Source: a virus
Length of the DNA stretch: 49,006 nt
IMG/VR virus record: IMGVR_UViG_3300048778_000111
Location: 1-49,006 of that record
Reading direction: 5' to 3' (one strand)
Both the position numbers and the translations under genes were made by a program. Numbering within the stretch: position 1 is the stretch's first letter; each line of letters begins with the position of its first letter. The notes under the pieces are model-generated. The model searched no databases. It had not been told where the DNA came from and saw nothing but the letters and a program-made list of their open reading frames with translations. Below are positions 36,866-43,573 of this stretch, piece by piece.

Positions 36866-37002
36866 AGCGGCTAACTGATGGAGTTCCGAGAATCTACAAA
36901 GAGGGTGTGATCTACCCGCCCAACCAGATTCCTTTGGAGCACTTGGCTGCTTGCAATTCTGGATGGGTCTGGAATATCACTCCGAAGAAGGAGTCCGAAT
37001 AA
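36862..37002 (+). CDS. Hypothetical small protein ending at the palindrome (46 aa)
   Basis: MKRLTDGVPRIYKEGVIY onward. The start overlaps the previous stop (ATGA). Its last codons and TAA stop are formed by the palindrome at 36993-37007, whose TAATG also starts the next gene. Confidence 0.55.
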   Translation: MKRLTDGVPRIYKEGVIYPPNQIPLEHLAACNSGWVWNITPKKESE

Positions 37003-37007
37003 TGGAC
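36993..37007. repeat. Dispersed palindrome forming a stop/start junction
   Basis: GTCCGAATAATGGAC: TAA ends the 36862 gene and ATG starts the 37002 gene. Confidence 0.88.
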
Positions 37008-37208
37008 AAACACGTGGTTGAAAAATCAGAGTTTCCCCCAAACTTAGAGGGACTAACTAAATATTGGAAGTCTCCTCCTCCTGAAAACACTCTGGCCGAG
37101 TTTGTGCTATTTCGAATGAACGGTTCGGATTTTGCGAAAGAAACATGGTCTGGATTTGGGGAGCCCGGCTTGATGCACGTAGCTAATCTCTTTTGGAAGT
37201 TGAAATAA
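37002..37208 (+). CDS. Hypothetical protein (68 aa)
   Basis: Starts MDKHVVEKSEFPPNL at the ATG inside the palindrome, TAATG-coupled to the previous gene. Aromatic-rich C-terminal half (FVLFRMNGSDFAKETWSGFG). Unknown. Confidence 0.55.
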   Translation: MDKHVVEKSEFPPNLEGLTKYWKSPPPENTLAEFVLFRMNGSDFAKETWSGFGEPGLMHVANLFWKLK

Positions 37209-37211
37209 TTC

Positions 37212-37313
37212 ATGGACAAGTTGGTTAGGTTTCCTGATGATTTTCGACCGCTCCTAGCACACCGAGGGGTTGTCTATGAGTACTCTCCTGGTTTTTGGAT
37301 AAAAATTCCGTAA
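37212..37313 (+). CDS. Small protein (33 aa)
   Basis: MDKLVRFPDDFRPLLAHRG then an aromatic end (YSPGFWIKIP). It starts 4 bp after the previous stop and begins with the same MDK as that gene. It ends just before a new promoter. Tentative. Confidence 0.45.
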   Translation: MDKLVRFPDDFRPLLAHRGVVYEYSPGFWIKIP

Positions 37314-37318
37314 AAGTG

Positions 37319-37347
37319 TTGACAAACCCACCAAACTGTAGTACAAT
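37319..37347 (+). promoter_or_regulatory. Promoter of the 37371 gene
   Basis: TTGACA, 17-bp spacer ending CTGTAG, TACAAT, 24 bp before AAAGGAG and the ATG. Confidence 0.8.
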
Positions 37348-37370
37348 GTTCTTAAATCAAAGGAGACAAC

Positions 37371-37544
37371 ATGGCCGAAAAATGGATTCAGAACGCTACG
37401 AAGAAAATGGAGAAGAAGGGCACGATAGGGTCCTTCGGCAAGGCCACCGGAAAGAAGATTGCGGCTGGTAAGAAAGCCGGAGGCGCTGAGGCCAAGAAAG
37501 CCGTCTTTGCCCAAAACATGAAGAAGATCGCAAAAGGCAAGTAA
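37371..37544 (+). CDS. Small Lys/Ala/Gly-rich basic protein (57 aa)
   Basis: Begins MAEKWIQNATKKMEKKGTIG and continues with KATGKKIAAGKKAGG and KKAVFAQNMKKIAKGK. It has its own strong promoter and binding site, suggesting high expression. The composition resembles small nucleoid- or packaging-associated phage proteins. It is coupled (TAATG) to the KTSC-domain gene. Confidence 0.65.
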   Translation: MAEKWIQNATKKMEKKGTIGSFGKATGKKIAAGKKAGGAEAKKAVFAQNMKKIAKGK

Positions 37545-37765
37545 TGGACCGCCCATTAAAACTCAAGAAGAAGAGCAGTCAGATTCACGAAGGATCGACC
37601 TACGACCCGGATACAGAACGCTTGACTACCGTTCTGAATGGTGCAACTGTGGCCTACCACCAAGTGCCGCAAGAACTTATAGACGGACTTGAACAAGCGG
37701 ATAGTCCCGGATCGTATTTCCACCAACACATTCGTAACGCACATAAGAACACCAGAGTTCGTTAG
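37544..37765 (+). CDS. KTSC-domain protein (73 aa)
   Basis: STYDPDTERLTTVLNGATVAY, then HQVPQELIDGLEQADSPG and YFHQHIRN match the small KTSC domain found at the C-terminus of some lysyl-tRNA synthetases and as free phage proteins. It is thought to bind nucleic acid, though the role is not established. The start overlaps the upstream stop. Confidence 0.75.
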   Translation: MDRPLKLKKKSSQIHEGSTYDPDTERLTTVLNGATVAYHQVPQELIDGLEQADSPGSYFHQHIRNAHKNTRVR

Positions 37766-38136
37766 ATTGGCTGTCCGCCTCCTTCATAAATCCAGGACAG
37801 CCAGCCGGGGCAGTTCTTTTCCTCCTTTCAACTGTCCTGGCCTCCCAAGTTTGGCCCTCCCCCCCGACCACATAACATGGACGGAATACGGATCGCGACC
37901 GTCGCGGAGGGTCAATAGTTTGTCCAGATAATGGACGTATGCAGACCGCAAGAGAACCAGCCAATCCAATCGTTCACTAGCCCTGAATGAGCGAGGCGGC
38001 AGGTTGGGCAGGTTGGGTCGCTTTGACAAGATTTTAGATGACCTCTACTATCGTAGTCAGATTACGACTCCAACCGGGCAACGTCCGATCTTAACTTTCT
38101 ACTACGGTCTGCGATTTGTATCTACCCAGAGGAACA
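37766..38136. other. 370-bp region with inverted repeats and a headless frame
   Basis: Perfect inverted repeats GGCTGTCC/GGACAGCC (about 37769-37804) and CCAGGACAG/CTGTCCTGG (about 37792-37834) compete for the middle sequence. A palindrome copy is at 37922-37936. From its TAA an open frame of 83 codons (37932-38183) reads like protein (FDKILDDLYYRSQITT) but has no start codon, so it may be a truncated gene. Confidence 0.5.
37922..37936. repeat. Dispersed palindrome (GTCCAGATAATGGAC)
   Basis: A perfect copy at the 5' end of the headless open frame. Confidence 0.9.
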
Positions 38137-38478
38137 ATGCCAAAAATAGCCGATCCTTTTTCAGATGGGTACCGCCATCTTAACCCCCTCCCCGACTCTA
38201 CCCTCCGCGACTTAGCTCGCAATGACGCTGCCCCCAGAGACTATCGTAAATTTGCTGTGGAGCTTCTGTGGGTCCGCAAATCTCCCTACGTCAAGCACAC
38301 GGATCTCCGAGAATTTGTCCAGGAGTTGGAAGCCGAATACGAGGGAATCTCGTTCGAATTCCCAGCACCCAAGGTTGAAGAAGGTCCGGGTCCTTTTACA
38401 GCCGGAGTAACAACGAAGACTATGTTTGGTCCCGACGTGACAGTAAATTCTGGAGACAGCAATGCAACTAGCGGATAA
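38137..38478 (+). CDS. Hypothetical protein (113 aa)
   Basis: ATG 38137 follows AGAGGAACA. The first 70 residues are helical and charged (LRDLARNDAAPRDYRKFAVELLW) and the C-terminus is Pro/Gly/Thr-rich. It overlaps the phosphatase gene start. The N-terminal block recalls a short motif common to phage structural accessory proteins, but I cannot name it. Confidence 0.6.
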   Translation: MPKIADPFSDGYRHLNPLPDSTLRDLARNDAAPRDYRKFAVELLWVRKSPYVKHTDLREFVQELEAEYEGISFEFPAPKVEEGPGPFTAGVTTKTMFGPDVTVNSGDSNATSG

Positions 38479-39097
38479 AACAAATGTTCTGTGTTACGTC
38501 GTTAGGCACGGGAGGACTACGCTCAATGCAGATGGATGTTTTAGAGGCAATAGCAATCCGCCTTTAGATAGTGTCGGCATTCGACAGGCGGAAATGGTGG
38601 CCAAACTTCTAGAACCCGTAGAAATATCCCATATATTTTGTTCCGACCGACTCCGGGCCACTACAACTGCTGAGGAGATAGGAAAATCGGCAAAACTACC
38701 CATACATAGGTCAGAAAGTTTGCGCGCTCTTGACGTGGGGGATTTTTCCGGAAAACTAAGAACAAAAGAGTCAGAAGCCGCATTACAGGTATTCATAGAT
38801 CACCCGTCAACAGATATACCCGGCGGGGAATCGCTGAATAACTTCAAAAGTAGGATTAGGCCCTGCATCACAGAGGCCGTGGATATAGCTCTAAAATGTG
38901 GAGTTCCTACTATTGTGGTTGCCCATAGTAGCATAGTCCATGAAGTTGGAAGTATGCTGTATAACGACCACAAGAGTATTTTGGTAGAGCCGGGGGGAAT
39001 CGTTGCTATTTACCTGAATAATGGAAAAGTAGTGGCAGATCCAATTTTCAGGCCGACCAATACACCCCCGGGAACGAGGTCGGAAACAATCTCGTAA
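38462..39097 (+). CDS. Histidine phosphatase family protein (211 aa)
   Basis: VVRHGRTTLNADG (R15-H16-G17) is the catalytic RHG motif of the phosphoglycerate mutase-like phosphatases; CSDRLRATTTAEEI, PGGESLNNF and VAHSSIV supply the other phosphate-pocket residues. The length fits small members such as CobC/GpmB-like enzymes. Such genes are rare in phages; the substrate (sugar phosphate, nucleotide or cobalamin precursor) cannot be told. GGAGACAGCA precedes the ATG. Confidence 0.85.
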   Translation: MQLADKTNVLCYVVRHGRTTLNADGCFRGNSNPPLDSVGIRQAEMVAKLLEPVEISHIFCSDRLRATTTAEEIGKSAKLPIHRSESLRALDVGDFSGKLRTKESEAALQVFIDHPSTDIPGGESLNNFKSRIRPCITEAVDIALKCGVPTIVVAHSSIVHEVGSMLYNDHKSILVEPGGIVAIYLNNGKVVADPIFRPTNTPPGTRSETIS

Positions 39098-39120
39098 AAT
39101 ATTCATTTTTCAGAGGAATA

Positions 39121-39939
39121 ATGGAAACAGAATTCTTGGAAATAGCTACCTCGGCGCTCTGCTCTAAGTGCAAAGAGAGAAAAAGTAGAGATTGTTTTGG
39201 GGCAAATAAAAATAAGAAAAACGGCTTAGACTCTTGGTGTAAAGATTGCCGTAACCAAACTCGTCGAGAAAAGAAACAAGACCCGGAATATTTCTCAAGA
39301 TTTTCGCAGAAGAATCACGAGTATTACGAAATCCATAAACAACGAATTTCTGAGTACCACGCAAACAGATATATTCAACTAAAACCAGAAATATCTGCTA
39401 GAAATACCGCGTATCGAAATCTTCCTGAATCTAAAGAAAAAAGTAGAAAACGATATACCAGCGAAGAGCATAAAGCTAATAAAAGAGAGAAGAGTAAAAG
39501 TCCCGAATATCGTAGACATAGGAATGAGTTTGAGAAACAAAAGAAGGAAGAAGACCTCAACTATAAACTCGCTTGTGATTTACGTACTCGCCTTAACCAA
39601 GCAATTAAATCGAACACGAAGACTGGATCGGCTGTTCGAGACTTAGGATGCTCTATAGAAGAACTAAAGGCGCACCTTGAATCTAAATTCCAAACTGGAA
39701 TGACTTGGGAGAACTGGGGAATAGGGGAGGATCGATGGAACATAGACCACATAATTCCCTTGTCCGCCTATGACTTGGGGGAGCGTCAACATGTTGTTTT
39801 GGCTTGCTACTACCTGAATCTTCAGCCGCTTTGGTCTGGGGATAATCTTGCCAAAGGAGATAAATACCCAGATTTTAATGCGGAACAAATCTTCAAACCT
39901 CTTCTTATTTCTGGCACACACGCAGAAACGATAACCTAG
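39121..39939 (+). CDS. HNH homing endonuclease with a zinc ribbon (272 aa)
   Basis: N-terminal CSKCKERKSRDCF and CKDCRNQ zinc ribbon, a long basic linker (residues 50-150), then TGMTWENWGIGEDRWNIDHI and NLQPLWSGDNLAKGDK, the core of phage HNH enzymes of the type with DHIIPLSAYD. A free-standing homing gene between the phosphatase and a virion gene. GAGGAATA precedes the ATG. Confidence 0.88.
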   Translation: METEFLEIATSALCSKCKERKSRDCFGANKNKKNGLDSWCKDCRNQTRREKKQDPEYFSRFSQKNHEYYEIHKQRISEYHANRYIQLKPEISARNTAYRNLPESKEKSRKRYTSEEHKANKREKSKSPEYRRHRNEFEKQKKEEDLNYKLACDLRTRLNQAIKSNTKTGSAVRDLGCSIEELKAHLESKFQTGMTWENWGIGEDRWNIDHIIPLSAYDLGERQHVVLACYYLNLQPLWSGDNLAKGDKYPDFNAEQIFKPLLISGTHAETIT

Positions 39940-39988
39940 TGCCCGTAGTGGCAAAGATAATCAACCAACTACCTCTAAGGAGTTTTAC

Positions 39989-40681
39989 ATGAATAGCGAT
40001 ACCTTTGCCGGACTTTCCGGCGTCCTAACGGGCAACCCAACCTACCGTAACAATCTTCTTCCCCTAACTGGTCTAGGAACCACTGAGACCGTAGTCAATA
40101 TGGCCACGGATTCCTCCCTTACAACGGGGGTAGCCGCGTTTGTTCGCGCCCCCCTTCAGACTGATATCATCGGGAGCAATGCTCCTCTAGATCAGAATGA
40201 AAACGGGAGCAGCATGGGCGGCAATCTAGGCCGTCCTGGGCAGGATTACCGAGGCGCGCGCCCGTACTTTAACTCGAATAGCTTTAATGGTCGTCCTTTC
40301 TGTTTGCAGGCGTCTGGGTATTTCACTACGTCAGCAGTTGACTCGGCCACCGCTCACGCTATTAATTTGTACCAAGCTACCGCCGCGAACGGTGCCCAGC
40401 TAACTACCAAGAATACAATTTTCTCGGCTCTATCTTCTGCTACCCTAGCGGCGGGTAGTTACAACTACTTGATCCAGGTCAATTTGGTTTGGGACGCTGT
40501 TTCTCACTTGCTGAATGGGTGGGCTGAGGCAACAGTAGGTGGAACTTATACGGTGCGTACCGCCCTTACTCCAATCACAATCGCTTCTCCGACTGACTTG
40601 TTCTTCTTCCAATCTGTGAAGTTCAATACAGGCGCGGCCAACACAATCACTCCGGTGGAACTCAACTTGTCGCAGTTCTAA
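39989..40681 (+). CDS. Probable virion surface protein, paralogue of the 12834 gene (230 aa)
   Basis: Shares with the 12834 protein a HAINLYQATA segment, LVWDAVSHLLNGW and a C-terminal strand pair. The N-terminus differs. AAGGAGTTTTAC precedes the ATG. Duplicated decoration or fibre proteins are the likeliest explanation. Confidence 0.65.
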   Translation: MNSDTFAGLSGVLTGNPTYRNNLLPLTGLGTTETVVNMATDSSLTTGVAAFVRAPLQTDIIGSNAPLDQNENGSSMGGNLGRPGQDYRGARPYFNSNSFNGRPFCLQASGYFTTSAVDSATAHAINLYQATAANGAQLTTKNTIFSALSSATLAAGSYNYLIQVNLVWDAVSHLLNGWAEATVGGTYTVRTALTPITIASPTDLFFFQSVKFNTGAANTITPVELNLSQF

Positions 40682-40787
40682 ACGACGTGCGGGTGTCTCT
40701 ACGTAGTAATGCGCAGAGCGGGTACACGGGTCTCGGGGTCTCTCAGTAAAACCAAACGTGAGATATCGAGAACACCCGCAACAACTT

Positions 40788-40802
40788 GTCCGAATAATGG
40801 AC
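40788..40802. repeat. Dispersed palindrome (GTCCGAATAATGGAC)
   Basis: Just upstream of the AAGGAATC binding site of the 40814 gene. Confidence 0.88.
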
Positions 40803-40813
40803 TAAGGAATCAA

Positions 40814-41077
40814 ATGTCAGTTGCTATCGCGGTTCTAAGAGCACAAGAAGACCCCATCGGAGGTTTCGAAAACGTCATCGGTTATGTAATTGCCGCAGTC
40901 GTTCGGCAACCCTCGGGGGAAATCTCATTGGAACGAGAGATTGCAGCTCACGCCGACAACTTCGAGGACAACCAGTTAGCCGAGTCCGTGGTTAAAACCA
41001 TCGAAGCTAAGTTGAACGAAGCTTTCCCCGATCCAAACAAACCAGAGCCTAGTAAGTTGTGGGTGCCAAACCAATGA
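40814..41077 (+). CDS. Hypothetical acidic protein (87 aa)
   Basis: Start ATG 40814 after AAGGAATCAA. Sequence MSVAIAVLRAQEDPIGG, a hydrophobic stretch (VIGYVIAAVVR) and an acidic helix follow. Its stop overlaps the next start (ATGA). Unknown. Confidence 0.6.
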   Translation: MSVAIAVLRAQEDPIGGFENVIGYVIAAVVRQPSGEISLEREIAAHADNFEDNQLAESVVKTIEAKLNEAFPDPNKPEPSKLWVPNQ

Positions 41078-41766
41078 TCATAGACGAGTTTGATGTCATA
41101 GATTACGATGCTGGAGTTTCTGATGACATTCTCGGAGCTGAGTGTGCGTCATGCCACAGATTGCTGACATTTTCGGGTGGGTTCTTTCCGAAGAACTCGA
41201 CCTATAAATCCGGATATGGTCCCCAGTGCTATAACTGCCTGAAACAACCGAAGCTGAGCATTAAAGAGCATACGGCCCGACTCCAAGAGATGAACTATAA
41301 TTCCGAGGGGACGAGACGGCAGAGACACGCAGATACTCTTGACATCATTGACGACCGGCCCGGAAGACCGATAGAATGTTCTTTGTTCCTACAGAAACTG
41401 TTACACGTCTACCCACAATTGTACGTGGCGCAAGGCGGTGTAATGATAAATGGTGTGGTTGTCGATCTAGCGCTCTATGCAACCTCAGGAATTAATAAGC
41501 CAGAGTGGTCCAATAACAGCTTCAAGTATCTTGGGTACATCACTTTGGGCGTTCGGCCCGAGTATTCAAGATACGAATTCAACGAACGAGATGTGATGAT
41601 TCGTTGTATCGATATTGGTTGGCGATCTGTGCTTCTCAGGTTCATTGAAAACAACATCCTAACAGAAGAACAGTGTGAAAAGGAATTCGGACCCCCTTCG
41701 GGTGGCGTCAATTCGCTTTGGTACAAGAAACTGAACAACCACCGTAACGCAAAGAAAATTGCTTAA
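41074..41766 (+). CDS. Zinc-ribbon protein of unknown function (230 aa)
   Basis: CASCHRLLTFSGGFF and CYNCLKQ form a zinc ribbon like the N-termini of the HNH genes, but the rest (LYVAQGGVMINGVVVDLAL, YLGYITLGVRPEYSRYEFN) has no nuclease signature. It could be a derivative of that domain with a new C-terminal fold. GTG 41059 is an alternative start; ATG 41074 couples to the previous stop. Confidence 0.6.
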   Translation: MIIDEFDVIDYDAGVSDDILGAECASCHRLLTFSGGFFPKNSTYKSGYGPQCYNCLKQPKLSIKEHTARLQEMNYNSEGTRRQRHADTLDIIDDRPGRPIECSLFLQKLLHVYPQLYVAQGGVMINGVVVDLALYATSGINKPEWSNNSFKYLGYITLGVRPEYSRYEFNERDVMIRCIDIGWRSVLLRFIENNILTEEQCEKEFGPPSGGVNSLWYKKLNNHRNAKKIA

Positions 41767-41769
41767 CCA

Positions 41770-41784
41770 GTCCGATTAATGGAC
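41770..41784. repeat. Dispersed palindrome (GTCCGATTAATGGAC)
   Basis: Between the 41074 and 41820 genes. Confidence 0.82.
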
Positions 41785-41819
41785 AACCCGTTTGGCTTGG
41801 ATTAGCCATAGGAGAATGT

Positions 41820-42428
41820 ATGCCCGCAGGAAGACCACCCAAGAACCAAAATGAAGAAACCGAAGCCGTTGAGGAAACCCCTCAGACTTTCAATAGCCGC
41901 GTAACACCTATTTCTACAGACGCTCTGTTCACGCTAATCGCCTCGATGCAACAGCAGTTGCTCGCCTCCCAAACCGCCGCCGCAGAAGCAAATGCTAAAC
42001 TCGCTGAAGCTATTTTGGAGACTACTAAGCCTCGTGAAGTTCTGAAGTCAAAAGAACAACTAGCCCGGGAAGAGAACGATAGAATGTTCTACGAGCAGGC
42101 GAGGGAACTGTCCCGGCGACAGAAAGAAACCAAGAAACGTGGGCAGAATTTGTGCGACCACGTTGCTGGAAGTCTGGGAGAAGTTCCGGAAGTTCATGGA
42201 AAGACTTGTATTGTTTGGCACAGAACAGACATTGGAATAGATGTTGGTATTTGCACTACTTGTGGCAGGTTGTTCCACCCAGAAGACCCAGTTGACGCGC
42301 AAGGTCACGACTACGTGTATTGGCGCAGAAAAGCTTCCATCAATAAGCTGTCTACCGCCGGAACAGAACGTCGGTTCAGTAACCCAGTGCAAGCGGCGCA
42401 TGATTCCTTTTTACGAGACGACGATTAA
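41820..42428 (+). CDS. Zinc-finger-like protein, paralogue of the 27503 gene (202 aa)
   Basis: N-terminal disordered and coiled-coil part, then CDHVAGSLGE, TCIVWHRTD, VGICTTCGRLFHPED, YVYWRRKASIN and LSTAGTERRF, matching the 27503 protein block by block. The shared Cys/His set suggests one metal site. GGAGAATGT precedes the start. Role unknown; both copies lie among head genes. Confidence 0.68.
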   Translation: MPAGRPPKNQNEETEAVEETPQTFNSRVTPISTDALFTLIASMQQQLLASQTAAAEANAKLAEAILETTKPREVLKSKEQLAREENDRMFYEQARELSRRQKETKKRGQNLCDHVAGSLGEVPEVHGKTCIVWHRTDIGIDVGICTTCGRLFHPEDPVDAQGHDYVYWRRKASINKLSTAGTERRFSNPVQAAHDSFLRDDD

Positions 42429-42449
42429 TCCCATCTAAACGAGGCCCGA

Positions 42450-42905
42450 GTGAAAAACCTGTCTTACGAAAGTTGGGTAACTCAGTTCGTAAAGAATGTG
42501 TCCGAGTATTTTGACCTCGCCGGGTGGACCATCCACGTTGAATTCAGAAACGAGGAATCCAAGAGCGGGTGCTACGCGGACAACAACATAAATTCTCCTT
42601 ACCAGTTTTCGACTATTACTCTCTACCAGCAGTCGAAGATAGATTTCGAAGAGGGAGAAGGTAATCTTCTCGTAATGTCGATTGTTCACGAATTGGTTCA
42701 CATTTTTCTTGACCCTTTTCAGGACTGTATGGAACCCTATCTATCGAGCACAACAACTCCTCTATTCATGAGAACACTCGAACAGCAAACCCAAAAGCTG
42801 ACGATGGCGTTTCTGAAGACCCTCCCCGAAGATATTATCCCTCCTTTTCCCAAGGTAAAACATGGCAAGTACAATTCAGCTTCAAAGGACGATAAACAGA
42901 AGTAG
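42450..42905 (+). CDS. HExxH zinc metallopeptidase-like protein (151 aa)
   Basis: VMSIVHELVHIFLDPF carries HELVH (residues 80-84). The upstream segment ITLYQQSKID and short length fit phage proteins related to the two HExxH genes at 5733 and 6043. GTG start with GAGGCCCGA upstream. No signal peptide. The 3' end overlaps the connector gene by 44 bp. Confidence 0.72.
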   Translation: MKNLSYESWVTQFVKNVSEYFDLAGWTIHVEFRNEESKSGCYADNNINSPYQFSTITLYQQSKIDFEEGEGNLLVMSIVHELVHIFLDPFQDCMEPYLSSTTTPLFMRTLEQQTQKLTMAFLKTLPEDIIPPFPKVKHGKYNSASKDDKQK

Positions 42906-43572
42906 CCAGTTTATTAGACTGGCTCCTTTGACGTTTGCGTCTAATACGGCGAACGATCCCGCGTTCTCAAACGCAGACTGGGTTATGCAGACAATACTAG
43001 CGCCTCCATTCGCGTGGAGATGGAACAGGAACTCTACGGCAACTCCTACGGCCCCGACGTTTACAACTACCCCAGGAGTTTCTGATTACCCGGTTTCACT
43101 CCCCAACTTTGGATGGATCGAGAAAGCGGTTGGATACGATGTGGCCGATGGCTTCCGAGCCTTTGAGCTACAGGTCGGCCTAGTCTCCGGTGGGGAGTCC
43201 CTCCAAAACGAACCGGCACGTATTGCTGCCCAGTATGATGACGACTCGGGAAACATTGTATTCCGACTGTTTCCGCCTCCTGATGATGAGTATAACATTG
43301 TAGTGGAGTGGCAGAAAGCTGCGCCCCTATTTACAGTGGCAACTCAAACGTGGGCACCGATCCCCGACTATATGTCATACATATATAACATGGGATTCGA
43401 CGCCTTGTCTTTCCAGTACATGAATGATCCTCGATTTCAAGGAACAATGCAACTGTTTTACACAGAGTTAGCAAACGTATCCGAGGGGCTGACTGAGAGT
43501 CAAAAGAACATCTGGCTTCAAGACCGCGTCAACAGTATCAGAGAAATGAACAAGGTTCAACAAGGACGATAA
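42862..43572 (+). CDS. Head-tail connector or neck-type virion protein (236 aa)
   Basis: The sequence FSNADWVMQTILAPPFAWRW, a series of beta strands, and the C-terminal LFYTELANVSEGLTESQKN helix are what I recall of head-completion or tail-tube adaptor proteins in podovirus-like soil phages (gp11-like). It lies between head genes and the surface protein cluster. Tentative but consistent with place and size. Confidence 0.6.
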   Translation: MASTIQLQRTINRSSQFIRLAPLTFASNTANDPAFSNADWVMQTILAPPFAWRWNRNSTATPTAPTFTTTPGVSDYPVSLPNFGWIEKAVGYDVADGFRAFELQVGLVSGGESLQNEPARIAAQYDDDSGNIVFRLFPPPDDEYNIVVEWQKAAPLFTVATQTWAPIPDYMSYIYNMGFDALSFQYMNDPRFQGTMQLFYTELANVSEGLTESQKNIWLQDRVNSIREMNKVQQGR

Positions 43573-43573
43573 A

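Noticed and set aside
37689-37931. 80-codon frame after the KTSC gene
   Set aside because: It overlaps the KTSC gene in another frame and crosses two perfect inverted repeats; composition is not protein-like.
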